DNA of 17,957 nt from Desulfobacteraceae bacterium (GCA_020349865.1 CP070700.1:2672631-2690587), one strand, 5' to 3'; counted from the stretch's first letter, positions 7,621 to 15,209 are shown. Numbers and translations: made by a program. The notes: generated by a model from the letters alone, not told the origin.

Positions 7621-10116
7621 ATGCCCAGAAAAAAAACATATACTGAAGTAACTGTAGAAAAACTCAGATGGCGCCTTGATCCGGCGACCCTGCCTTTTGA
7701 AACTACGAACGAACTCAAACCGCTAAAGGAGATTATTGGACAAAAAAGGGGCGTCGAGGCCTTTAAATTCGGAATAGGAATCGACAGACCGGGATACAAT
7801 GTGTTTGTCACTGGAACGGCAGGCTCAGGCAGGATGTCTACTGTGCAGAAACTACTCCAGGAAATGTCCAAGAAAGATCATGTGCCTGATGATCTTTGCT
7901 ACGTTAATTGTTTTAAAAACCCCGAGGCTCCAACCCTGCTTCGTTTTAAGGCGGGGACAGGGGCCTCATTCAAGAAGGACATCAGGGATCTTGGGGAAAC
8001 ACTGAAGAAAGAGATCCCTCAGCTTTTTGAAAGCCAGGAATATATCAACCTGAAAAAAGAAGTCATGGAGACCTATGAGAAAAAAGGGAAAGGTTTTTTT
8101 AAAGGCCTGGACCAGAAGGTCAAAGAAGAGGGGTTTGCGCTTGTGGATGTACAGGTGGGACAAATAAAACGGCCTGAAGTGATGCCCCTGGTTGATGGGA
8201 ATCCGGTGCATATCGATCAACTTGAGGGTATGGTTGAAAAGGGGAGATATCCGAAAGAGGAATACGATCACCTGAAAGAAAAACATACTAAGCTCACTGA
8301 ACAGATAGACCAAATTTTTCTTGAACTCAGGGATCTCCAAAAAGAGGTCCAGGAAAAAGTAGAAAAAATGGATCGTATGATGTTCATGAAACATGCATCC
8401 GAGCTTATAGCTCCGATTATAAAAGAATACAAAAGCGAACCGATCAAGAAATACCTGGAGAACATGCTCGAAGACATGGCCGACAATCTCCAACAGGTTT
8501 TTGGAGCACAGGGTCAGGTCCCGATCCCTGGTTTTGCAGCTTTGCTTCCGGAAGTAGACCGGTTTCAACCCTATCAGGTGAACCTCTTGGTAGATAATAG
8601 TGAGCAAAAAGGGCCGCCGGTTATTGTTGAAGACTATCCCACATATCGAAACATTTTCGGAAGTATCGAACGTGTTGTTGATAGAAGCGGCGTATGGCGG
8701 ACGGATTTTAGCAAGATCAAGGCGGGATCGCTCATTAAATCCAATGGTGGATACCTGGTGCTTAACCTCCTGGATGCCATTGTAGAGCCGGGAGTGTGGC
8801 AGGCACTTAAGAGGGCACTTAAAAGCAAAAAACTTGAAATTCAGACTTATGATCCCTTTTACCTTTTCACCACAACCGGTCTAAAGCCCGAGCCAATTGA
8901 ACTCAACACGAAAGTGGTCGTTATCGCTGATACCTATCTGTATCATGTGCTCCAGCACTATGACGAGGACATAAAAAAGATTTTCAAGGTTAGAGCAGAT
9001 TTTGATACGTCTATGGATAAGAACGATGCAAGCATCCAGCAGTTTGCGGAATTTATCAAGATGCAAACAGATGAGGAAAAACTGAAGCCCTTTGACAGGA
9101 CTGCGGTGGCCTCACTTGTGGAACAGGCGGTCCGGATGACCGGAAGACAGGAGAAAATTTCCACCAGTTTTCCGGCAATCACGGATCTGATCCGGGAGGC
9201 TCATTTCTTTGCCGACCAGGAAAATGACTCCGCCGTTCAGGAAAAACATGTTGATAAGGCAGTGGAGGCCAAAATATTCCGGTCCAACATGATCGAGGAA
9301 CACATTCAGGAAATGATCGATCGAGGGACCCTTATGATCGATGTAGAGGGCGAGATGGTTGGGCAGGTGAATGGCCTTGCCGTCTATGCCCTGGGAGACT
9401 ATAGTTTCGGCAAACCCTCTCGAATCACCGCGTCCACTTCTATGGGCCGTGCAGGCATTATAAATATTGAAAGAGAAGCCGATATGTCGGGTAATACCCA
9501 CAACAAGGGTGTGCTTATCCTCAGCGGATATCTCCGTAAGAAATTTGCCCAGGACAAACCCCTGACCGTGAGTGCCAGTATTGCCTTTGAACAGTCTTAT
9601 GGCGGCATTGATGGTGACAGTGCCTCCTCCACAGAAGTTTATGCATTGCTGTCGAGCCTCTCGGGAGCCCCTATTAACCAGGGGATTGCGGTTACCGGTT
9701 CGGTCAATCAAAAGGGAGAGGTGCAGGCCATTGGGGGGGTCAATCAAAAAATAGAGGGATTCTTTGACTGTTGCAGAAAAAAAGGCGCCAAAAAAAATCA
9801 AGGGGTTATGATTCCTGAGAGCAATGTGAAGGATCTCATGCTTCGAAAAGATGTGGTTGCAGCGGTAAAAAAGGGCCAGTTCCACGTCTATCCTGTAAAG
9901 ACCATTGATGAGGGTATCGAGATTTTAACAGGAAAAAATGCCGGCGAGAGAAAGGCCGACGGGACCTATCCAAAAGGGACAATTAACTTCCTGGTTGATC
10001 AGAAATTAAAAGAGCTTGCCGAGGGGCTCAAGAACTTTGGTGATAAGGAAGAAAAAGAGGAGAAAAATGAAAGGAGAAGGAAGAAGCGTACCCCGAATAA
10101 AAAGAAAAACTCCTGA
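7621..10116 (+). CDS. Lon-like AAA protease (S16 family, COG1067/AAA_32 type)
   Basis: A predicted cytoplasmic protease of 831 aa that combines an AAA-like module with a C-terminal Lon (S16) domain, and lacks the N-terminal LON substrate domain. The P-loop is GTAGSGRMS (65-73), with Arg where Walker A usually has Lys. The Walker B-like segment GGYLVLNLLDA is also non-canonical. Residues about 130-300 are a charged, likely coiled-coil insertion. The protease domain begins near 575 (GQVNGLAVYALGDYSFG) and carries Ser667 in GGIDGDSASS and Lys710 in GGVNQKIEG, 43 residues apart as in E. coli Lon. The C-terminus is a lysine-rich tail. AGGAGG lies six bases before the ATG. It is close to the LonB/LonC and YcbZ relatives rather than LonA. 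Confidence 0.93.
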   Translation: MPRKKTYTEVTVEKLRWRLDPATLPFETTNELKPLKEIIGQKRGVEAFKFGIGIDRPGYNVFVTGTAGSGRMSTVQKLLQEMSKKDHVPDDLCYVNCFKNPEAPTLLRFKAGTGASFKKDIRDLGETLKKEIPQLFESQEYINLKKEVMETYEKKGKGFFKGLDQKVKEEGFALVDVQVGQIKRPEVMPLVDGNPVHIDQLEGMVEKGRYPKEEYDHLKEKHTKLTEQIDQIFLELRDLQKEVQEKVEKMDRMMFMKHASELIAPIIKEYKSEPIKKYLENMLEDMADNLQQVFGAQGQVPIPGFAALLPEVDRFQPYQVNLLVDNSEQKGPPVIVEDYPTYRNIFGSIERVVDRSGVWRTDFSKIKAGSLIKSNGGYLVLNLLDAIVEPGVWQALKRALKSKKLEIQTYDPFYLFTTTGLKPEPIELNTKVVVIADTYLYHVLQHYDEDIKKIFKVRADFDTSMDKNDASIQQFAEFIKMQTDEEKLKPFDRTAVASLVEQAVRMTGRQEKISTSFPAITDLIREAHFFADQENDSAVQEKHVDKAVEAKIFRSNMIEEHIQEMIDRGTLMIDVEGEMVGQVNGLAVYALGDYSFGKPSRITASTSMGRAGIINIEREADMSGNTHNKGVLILSGYLRKKFAQDKPLTVSASIAFEQSYGGIDGDSASSTEVYALLSSLSGAPINQGIAVTGSVNQKGEVQAIGGVNQKIEGFFDCCRKKGAKKNQGVMIPESNVKDLMLRKDVVAAVKKGQFHVYPVKTIDEGIEILTGKNAGERKADGTYPKGTINFLVDQKLKELAEGLKNFGDKEEKEEKNERRRKKRTPNKKKNS

Positions 10117-10159
10117 GCTTGATAACCATTTATTACGGCCAGGTCTTTTAGTTTTGCTA

Positions 10160-10197
10160 TTGGATAAAGCGTTTATTATTGTATAATACCTTATCCA
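10160..10197 (+). promoter_or_regulatory. Promoter of the Cys-rich gene with flanking inverted repeat
   Basis: TTGGAT (10160-10165), a 16-bp spacer and TATAAT (10182-10187) form a good promoter in the gap after the Lon-like gene. TGGATAA (10161-10167) is inverted as TTATCCA (10191-10197), flanking the -10 box, which could be an operator or hairpin. The leader to the ATG at 10295 is about 100 bases. Confidence 0.55.
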
Positions 10198-10294
10198 GCA
10201 TAGCACCCGGCATCGAGCACCCACTATACCTTATTATTACTCTCAACACAGCGCACCCTACCGCCATCTTTCAGGTAATAAAAGCTCCTATACA

Positions 10295-10804
10295 ATGAAA
10301 ACAAATGAGATATCCCTTTCAAGTCCCATTGAGGAAAAGATTGCCTGGGCCCAGCACCGTTATGAAAATTTCAGAGAACAGCTCATTCATGAAAAATTCG
10401 TCGTGGACTATTTGACTAATTTAGAATGTTCGGTACAGGCCTCCTACAAGGAGATGAGAGAAGTAGGTATCCTGGAAATATGCAGGGTGTGTGAGAAGAA
10501 CGAGGGCGGATCATGTTGCGGTAAAGGACTGGAGAACAAATATGACGGCTGGCTTCTTTTAATCAACCTACTCCTGAACGTACAATTACCAAAAAAAAGA
10601 CATGATCGAAGAAGCTGCTTTTTTTTGGGAGATACCGGCTGTCTCCTTAAGGCACGCCACGTAATCTGTGTCAACTACCTTTGTAATCAGGTGACCAAGC
10701 AACTTAATCCCCACAAACTCAGCGCCCTAAGAGAAAAGGAGGGTGAGGAACTGAAGATCCTTTTCCTTTTGCAGGAAAGGCTCAAGCGAGTTTTGAGGGC
10801 ATAA
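10295..10804 (+). CDS. Cysteine-rich protein resembling YkgJ-type Zn/Fe-binding proteins
   Basis: The 169-aa cytoplasmic protein has nine cysteines. Eight fall in an ordered set: C63-x2-C66, the pair C74-C75, then C108-x7-C116-x8-C125-x4-C130. This resembles the YkgJ/UPF0153 CxxC...CC...C...C...C signature, a predicted zinc or iron-sulfur chelating fold, and the segment SCFFLGDTGCLLKARHVIC fits that family's second half. The N-terminal 60 residues and C-terminal 40 are helical and charged. The start is uncertain: no convincing ribosome site precedes ATG 10295, and no better in-frame start is seen. Its own promoter (10160-10187) separates it from the protease gene. The metal and role are unknown. 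Confidence 0.75.
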   Translation: MKTNEISLSSPIEEKIAWAQHRYENFREQLIHEKFVVDYLTNLECSVQASYKEMREVGILEICRVCEKNEGGSCCGKGLENKYDGWLLLINLLLNVQLPKKRHDRRSCFFLGDTGCLLKARHVICVNYLCNQVTKQLNPHKLSALREKEGEELKILFLLQERLKRVLRA

Positions 10805-10856
10805 TAATTGAAAATGCCGAGCACGCGCGTGAATGACTCGTGGCACAAAGTACAAC

Positions 10857-11540
10857 CTAACCAATGGCACTGATCAGCCATTGATGGAGCGGTGACATGT
10901 TCTTGAAATGGGCAAAGGCATATTCAACAATAGAAGGAGAGTTGAATTCTTTAGGAATCTTTTCTTCAATCATTGCCGTCAAGCCATTGTACAATAGGAA
11001 CTGCGCCCTCTCATGATTGGCATCGTAATCACGAGGGACCCTTTTGTAATGCTTTACACCGATGATATATCCTTTTTTTGAGATTTGGTTAACGGCCTTT
11101 GTTAATAGGGGACCACTCTTTTTATCAACCACGGCTTCCCTGTACCGTTTCAGCAGTTCAGGGGTAAAATAGTGAACTCCCGCGCCAACCATTAACTTTC
11201 CGCCTCCAAAATGAAAATAAAATCCGGAGCACTCCATTCTCTTTCGCTTACCAGCCCAGAACCAGATCCCCAGGTTTGTCTTATAGGGGCTCTTGTCCAT
11301 ACTGAATCGCGTGTCCCTGTTGATCCTGAAAAGACTTTGATTGACCTTGGGAATGGCCATGATGCCCGGCGAAATACGAATGAGCTTTTCACCCATGGCC
11401 ATTACAAATTTTTCTGAAGGTCGCTTGACATAATCTTCATACACTTTTTTATTTTCGTTGAACCAGTCCTTCGTATTATTTTTTTTCAAATCCTCAAAGA
11501 ACTTGATCATCTCTTTGGGAAATCCTTTAAATTCTGTCAT
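10857..11540 (-). CDS. DUF2461 family protein
   Basis: A 227-aa cytoplasmic protein of the DUF2461 (TIGR02453) family, whose biochemical function is not established. Diagnostic stretches are FKGFPKEMIKFFEDLKKNN at the N-terminus, then KDWFNENKKVYEDYVKRP, the FRINRDTRFSMDKSPYKTN core around residues 75-95, and the FYFHFGGGKLMVGAGVHYF strand region. Length matches the family. I chose ATG 11540 over the in-frame 11558 because GGAGG (complement of 11546-11550) is five bases from it and the family begins near here. It lies 85 bases downstream of the FeS-SCP2 reductase gene on the same strand and may be co-transcribed with it. Confidence 0.9.
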   Translation of the reverse strand: MTEFKGFPKEMIKFFEDLKKNNTKDWFNENKKVYEDYVKRPSEKFVMAMGEKLIRISPGIMAIPKVNQSLFRINRDTRFSMDKSPYKTNLGIWFWAGKRKRMECSGFYFHFGGGKLMVGAGVHYFTPELLKRYREAVVDKKSGPLLTKAVNQISKKGYIIGVKHYKRVPRDYDANHERAQFLLYNGLTAMIEEKIPKEFNSPSIVEYAFAHFKNMSPLHQWLISAIG

Positions 11541-11625
11541 CTTATCCTCCAAGATCATTTAAGATTAACTGGACACCGTTGATTCTTTATCTTTAAAAGG
11601 CCTTCAAGAAAAAGGTCAGCAACCC

Positions 11626-12966
11626 TTATGAGGGAAAGCAACGTGCAAATGCCTTCATGAGGCGCGGCGGTCCTTTTATTCGAATTTTACGTCTGAGGAG
11701 TGCTGATATCAAGTTTTGCTCCTTTGACAGAAATCGTATCCAGGTCTTGCTGTCCGCCTTGACATGAAGATCAGGGGTTCCGACAAGTCCTTCATGAACC
11801 TCTATGTTCTGGTCTCTAATCACAACAGTCGAATCCAACTGATCAGCTCCGTTGAATGTGAAGTGATAGGTTGCATTCAATCCTCCGGACTGATCTCGCT
11901 GGAAGACAAGGGGAAGGCTTTCAAGAAAGTTTTTGGCTGATTTAGGCCGAAGCCCATTTGAAACCCGCTTAATTGTCTTATGGGGAAAACGTTTTGCCAC
12001 ATAGGCTTCGGCGTCAGAACCGGGCACGACATATATGTTCTCGGTTTTTTCCTGAAGCGGTTTTACCACCGAAGCGGTATAAGATTTTCGGTCTTTCAGA
12101 AAGGGACCAATTACCTCTTCACCGGCAGGACAGGCAGCCATGCAGTAGGACGACTTATTACAGATCCCGTAGCTGAGGCTCTGCCACATGGATACGGTCT
12201 CGGGATCACTCACCTTCTTCCGATACCGGTGAATGCCTTTGCTGGAGGCGACTTTTTCTGTCCAATCGACAAATCCCCCCATCCTGTCTCGATAGTTATG
12301 GGTCATGCAATTGGCAAAGTTAAAATGACCATCTATGCCAACTGCCCCGACCGGACAAACCGCCACACAGAATTTGCACTCGACACAGGGATTAAAATCA
12401 ATAGGCTCATCGTAGGAAGACACCTCACGGTCCAGCAGTAATGTCCCCAAAATGCTAAAACTGCCAAATTGAGGGTGAATCACGAGGCGATGATGACCCA
12501 TTTGTCCCAGCCCCGCTTCAACGGCCACCGGCTTGTGCGACAGGGGCCACATCTTGCCCGGCCATTTATCCACGTCCATGGGAAAGCCGGCCGATGGCGA
12601 AAGGGCAGTTATCCCCTTTTCTCGCAAAGCTCTTGCAATCTTTCTGGACACGGTATTGACCATGTTGAACCCCTGCAAATATTCAGTATCGGAGACGGCC
12701 CTTGATACACAACGTATATTTTCAGGGTTGATCCTGCAAACAATGCTCATGAGGGTTTTGGTTTTCGGGAATAATTCGAGTATTTCCTCTCTTTGAATGG
12801 CAAGGCCCGGACGATCGATGCCTACCAATCCGACGTCGTCCGCACCTGATTCAATGGCCAGACCCTTCAGCCATTTGGCATCAACAGGGGTGGACAAATC
12901 ATGTGCTGAAGCGGTCTCCGCCTTTTTAAAGAAACTCTTTACGGTCGGATGATCTTTTAGACTCAT
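11626..12966 (-). CDS. QueG-like double [4Fe-4S] reductase fused to a C-terminal SCP2 domain
   Basis: The 446-aa cytoplasmic protein has two parts. Residues about 30-300 resemble epoxyqueuosine-reductase/reductive-dehalogenase-like iron-sulfur proteins. The segment around AVEAGLGQMGHHRLVIHP and FGSFSILGTLLLD (148-179) is characteristic. It is followed by a ferredoxin motif C194-x2-C197-x2-C200-x3-C204-P and a second set C220, C269-x5-C275-x3-C279-P, enough for two [4Fe-4S] clusters. Residues about 345-446 look like a sterol-carrier-protein-2 domain (YHFTFNGADQLDSTVVIRD... then KADSKTWIRFLS), which binds hydrophobic molecules. The fusion suggests reduction of a lipid-like or hydrophobic substrate, but the substrate is unknown. 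It is not a normal QueG. AAGGAG is placed for ATG 12966. It lies downstream of the TetR-controlled flavoprotein gene. Confidence 0.85.
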   Translation of the reverse strand: MSLKDHPTVKSFFKKAETASAHDLSTPVDAKWLKGLAIESGADDVGLVGIDRPGLAIQREEILELFPKTKTLMSIVCRINPENIRCVSRAVSDTEYLQGFNMVNTVSRKIARALREKGITALSPSAGFPMDVDKWPGKMWPLSHKPVAVEAGLGQMGHHRLVIHPQFGSFSILGTLLLDREVSSYDEPIDFNPCVECKFCVAVCPVGAVGIDGHFNFANCMTHNYRDRMGGFVDWTEKVASSKGIHRYRKKVSDPETVSMWQSLSYGICNKSSYCMAACPAGEEVIGPFLKDRKSYTASVVKPLQEKTENIYVVPGSDAEAYVAKRFPHKTIKRVSNGLRPKSAKNFLESLPLVFQRDQSGGLNATYHFTFNGADQLDSTVVIRDQNIEVHEGLVGTPDLHVKADSKTWIRFLSKEQNLISALLRRKIRIKGPPRLMKAFARCFPS

Positions 12967-13041
12967 ATTTATCTCCTTATATCACGGCATTTAAATGCAG
13001 CAGAAAGACAATTGATCAGACTTGTTATCTCATAATGTTTT

Positions 13042-13078
13042 TCATTTACGGGGGCAATAGACTTGCCCCCGTAAATGA
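13042..13078. repeat. Perfect 16-bp inverted repeat (hairpin)
   Basis: TCATTTACGGGGGCAA (13042-13057) is exactly complementary to 13063-13078 around the loop TAGAC. It lies between the flavoprotein gene and the FeS-SCP2 gene, both on the minus strand. The minus-strand transcript continues with AAAAAC rather than a U-run, so it is not a canonical terminator. It may attenuate, protect mRNA ends, or be an interspersed palindrome. Confidence 0.85.
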
Positions 13079-13116
13079 CTGGGTAATGGTTTTGCATGAA
13101 AGGAGATGGTCTCTGG

Positions 13117-13539
13117 TTAAGGCTCCCAGACCTCAGGGGGTTGCATACCCATACCCTGATATTCGACACGATAAGGGGTGATCTTGCAGACACAGTAATT
13201 CGGGTCATCAGGTCCGCTAAAGATTTGCGCTAAGTGATCGAACCATGCGGCTTTTTTGGTCTCGTCATCAGTAAGAATTTCTGCACGCCCCTGAATCTGG
13301 AGGTAGGATTCGGCCGTTTCAGGGTCACTGACCCCGGTGGTTAAATGAACCTCCGGGTTTTTTTTGATTTGGGCAACCTTGCGCGAGTTGATGAAGGTGG
13401 CCATCCAGAAAGTCAGGTTTTCATCGGCAAAAGGGGTTACATACCGCGCCCAGGGTTTGCCATCTTCGGTAATGGTTGCCAAGGTTGACAAGGTCGGTCC
13501 ATTGAATTTCGAAAAAATCTTTTGCTTTAACTCAGACAT
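13117..13539 (-). CDS. Pyridoxamine 5'-phosphate oxidase-like FMN-binding split-barrel protein
   Basis: The 140-aa cytoplasmic protein belongs to the flavin-binding split-barrel superfamily, closest in look to general-stress-protein-26-type PNPOx-like proteins. The N-terminal strands STLATITEDGKPWARYVTPF and LTFWMATFINSRKVAQIKKNPEVHL (about 17-66) are typical, where KVAQI...NP helps hold the cofactor phosphate. EILTDDETKKAAW follows, and the protein ends in a PPEVWEP tail. Members bind FMN, F420 or heme, and substrate cannot be read here. GGAGGAG precedes ATG 13539 by a few bases. A TetR operator (13618-13629) overlaps its proposed promoter, so expression is probably controlled by the neighbouring regulator. 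Confidence 0.88.
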   Translation of the reverse strand: MSELKQKIFSKFNGPTLSTLATITEDGKPWARYVTPFADENLTFWMATFINSRKVAQIKKNPEVHLTTGVSDPETAESYLQIQGRAEILTDDETKKAAWFDHLAQIFSGPDDPNYCVCKITPYRVEYQGMGMQPPEVWEP

Positions 13540-13613
13540 TTTTCTCCTCCTTTTTTAGTTGAATGTTTTAGTTAGTGCCTTAAAACTTACACATCAGCAT
13601 TGTTGGAGATAGC

Positions 13614-13643
13614 ACATTAGACCGGTCTATTATTTATTGATAA
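13614..13643 (-). promoter_or_regulatory. Promoter of the flavoprotein gene with TetR-type operator
   Basis: The 12-bp perfect palindrome TAGACCGGTCTA (13618-13629) sits in a possible minus-strand promoter: TTATCA (complement of 13638-13643), an 18-bp spacer and TAATGT (complement of 13614-13619). The operator core GACCGGTC directly abuts the -10 box, exactly as in the tetR promoter. The promoter boxes are weak; the operator match is strong. Confidence 0.7.
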
Positions 13644-13659
13644 AAAAATATTAGGCTGA

Positions 13660-14262
13660 TCATGGTTTTTTGGGGTTTAGGATGAAATCAAATATGAACT
13701 TTTTATGATTTTTCAGGGGATGCGGGTTCTTCACGATTTTCATGCGCATGAGCGCTCCATGCCAACTTGAGACGAGAAAATAGGCTGCCTCTCTGACGTC
13801 AAGGCTTTCGGGGATTTCTCCTGCAATCTGGGCCTCGATGAGGGTCTTAGCATAAAATTGGGCTATCTGATCGATGGCGTACTTGAGCCTTTCACGGAAT
13901 GCTGGACTCAAATCCCCCATCTCCTGGGAAAGGTTGCCGATCGGGCAGCCTCGGGCGAAGTCCTCCGATTGAAAATAGTCGATAAAAAAATCAAGCAGGT
14001 TTTCGATTCTTTTAAGGGGAGAGATAGTGCTGTCTTCTAAGACGCTTTTAGCCAGGCCACCGAAATGATTCACAAAATGATCAACAACCTGAAGACCGAA
14101 ATCCTCTTTGTTTTTGAAATAATTGTAAAAGGAGCCCTTTGGGACTTCAGCAGCCTGAAGAATTTCCTGAAGTCCCGTATGATTGAATCCTTTATGGTGA
14201 ATAATATCCGCGCCGACTTGGAGGATCTTTTCCTTGGTGTTTTTTGCAGCGGTAATTTCCAT
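13660..14262 (-). CDS. TetR-family repressor, NemR/LmrA-like
   Basis: A 200-aa dimeric repressor. The N-terminal helix-turn-helix is GLQEILQAAEVPKGSFYNYF (30-49), the TetR recognition region, and the C-terminal half would hold the ligand or redox pocket. As I recall the E. coli NemR sequence, this protein aligns with it almost without gaps. It keeps the only cysteine at position 106 (ARGCPIGNLSQEM) and a lysine at 175 (ALMRMKIV), equivalent to the NemR Cys106-Lys175 switch that senses hypochlorite and reactive carbonyls. Matching operators lie in its own promoter and upstream of the flavoprotein gene, indicating autoregulation and local control. No good Shine-Dalgarno is seen before ATG 14262; the leader is only about 27 bases. 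Confidence 0.92.
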   Translation of the reverse strand: MEITAAKNTKEKILQVGADIIHHKGFNHTGLQEILQAAEVPKGSFYNYFKNKEDFGLQVVDHFVNHFGGLAKSVLEDSTISPLKRIENLLDFFIDYFQSEDFARGCPIGNLSQEMGDLSPAFRERLKYAIDQIAQFYAKTLIEAQIAGEIPESLDVREAAYFLVSSWHGALMRMKIVKNPHPLKNHKKFIFDFILNPKKP

Positions 14263-14295
14263 ATTTGTTATAGCAATTCAATCTGGAATCAACTA

Positions 14296-14324
14296 ATAAT
14301 AGACCGGTCGTCTATAACTGTCAA
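14296..14324 (-). promoter_or_regulatory. tetR promoter with operator inside the spacer
   Basis: On the minus strand TTGACA (complement of 14319-14324), a 17-bp spacer and TATTAT (complement of 14296-14301) form a near-consensus promoter. The spacer holds the inverted repeat ATAGAC...GTCTAT (14299-14315) with core GACCGGTC abutting the -10. It shares TAGACCGGTC with the operator at 13618. Repressor binding here would block RNA polymerase, so the gene should be autorepressed. Confidence 0.85.
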
Positions 14325-14471
14325 GAGATTTTTTTGATCTTGTATGGAAAAGCTTTAGAAAGCAAATCCTTATCATTTCATTTGTAGGGATAAGGTCCAG
14401 GAGATCTATCCGTTTGCCGTCCCGCTATTTTCAAATCAATCCAAACGGTGAGGGGGTAAACCCGCCCGCGT

Positions 14472-15209
14472 TTAGCGCTTGCCGCCAAATACCTCCTTGA
14501 GCAGATCAGTTACCCTTGCCGCAGGATCCTTCCGTATTTTTCGCTCCTCTTGCTCAAGCATGTAGAAAAGACCACCCAAAGATCCGTCTGTCACATACTC
14601 GTCCAGGTCGAAACTCATCTTCCCCGCAAAAGGGATTTTACTTACTTTCTCGTCCAAATCCTGGTAATAGCGTGTAACACCCACCTGAGACATAGCTGTA
14701 TGGACGATTGGCTTGAACTTGTCTGCGAGCCGACCCCAGGTCTTCTCTTTGAAATAGAGTGTTGCCTCATTATCTTTTCCATTCAAGATCTTCCGGGCAT
14801 CAGCGAATGACATCTGTTTGATTGTATCGACAAACAATACCTTGGCCTCGGGAGCTGCCTGCTCGGCTGCCCGGTTCATGCTCAACTCAAATGCATCAAC
14901 CTTCGACCCGTACCCAACCCCCCTCAAGATCTTTTCCACCTTCTCAACTGCCCCCGGAAGCGGAATTTTAATCTTGGGGTTTTTGTAGTAACCATCCAAA
15001 CTGGAGACCAGACTGACGGCGTTGCCTGTCCCAATCTCAAGGGCCTCCTTGAGTCCGTCAATGATTTTGCTCTCGGATAACTCTCCCCCAATACCCACAG
15101 CTTTTTTTAAACCGTTGAGAATATCCTTGAGCTGAGCGAAAGCAGAAGGCGCCTGAACTGAAAAAGTCAAGCCCAGGAGCCCGATGAGCACTATTCTGTA
15201 AATTTTCAT
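14472..15209 (-). CDS. DUF4197 family periplasmic protein
   Basis: A 245-aa exported protein of the DUF4197 family, of unknown function. The signal peptide is MKIYRIVLIGLLGLTFSVQA followed by a likely cleavage near PSAFA-Q. The mature part has the family features: IIDGLKEALEIGTGNAV near the N-terminus, LDGYYKNPKIKIPLP, the FVDTIKQMSFADARKILNG helix and a final GLFYMLEQEERKIRKDPAARVTDLLKEVFG. I chose ATG 15209 over the in-frame 15263 because AGGAAGG is correctly spaced before it and it starts the signal peptide directly. It is downstream of the DUF481 gene by about 97 bases on the same strand, and they may form an envelope operon. Confidence 0.9.
   Translation of the reverse strand: MKIYRIVLIGLLGLTFSVQAPSAFAQLKDILNGLKKAVGIGGELSESKIIDGLKEALEIGTGNAVSLVSSLDGYYKNPKIKIPLPGAVEKVEKILRGVGYGSKVDAFELSMNRAAEQAAPEAKVLFVDTIKQMSFADARKILNGKDNEATLYFKEKTWGRLADKFKPIVHTAMSQVGVTRYYQDLDEKVSKIPFAGKMSFDLDEYVTDGSLGGLFYMLEQEERKIRKDPAARVTDLLKEVFGGKR

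Noticed and set aside
6840..7871. Open minus-strand frame (343 aa) across hsp20 and the start of the Lon-like gene
   Set aside because: It is antisense to two confidently identified genes and to their promoter and ribosome sites; composition is that of a shadow frame.
7966..8607. Open minus-strand frame (213 aa) rich in Phe and Leu
   Set aside because: This is the mirror of the lysine/glutamate-rich coiled-coil insertion in the Lon-like protease; Phe/Leu richness follows from antisense AAA/GAA codons.
9112..9885. Long open frame (257 aa) on the minus strand opposite the Lon-like gene
   Set aside because: It lies wholly antisense to the S16 protease domain, whose motifs are clear; it has no ribosome site and no recognisable protein features.
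10862..10883. 7-bp inverted repeat CAATGGC / GCCATTG
   Set aside because: It lies in the last codons of the DUF2461 gene (W-L-I-S-A-I-G), is short and has no T-run, so chance or codon constraint explains it.
14368..14395. 7-bp inverted repeat CCTTATC / GATAAGG with a 14-base loop between DUF4197 and tetR
   Set aside because: Short stem, large loop and no U-run; not convincing as terminator or operator.
14471..14482. TTTAGCGCTT match to the boxes upstream of livK
   Set aside because: It falls on the stop and final codons of the DUF4197 gene and stands alone, so it is more likely coincidental than a third operator.
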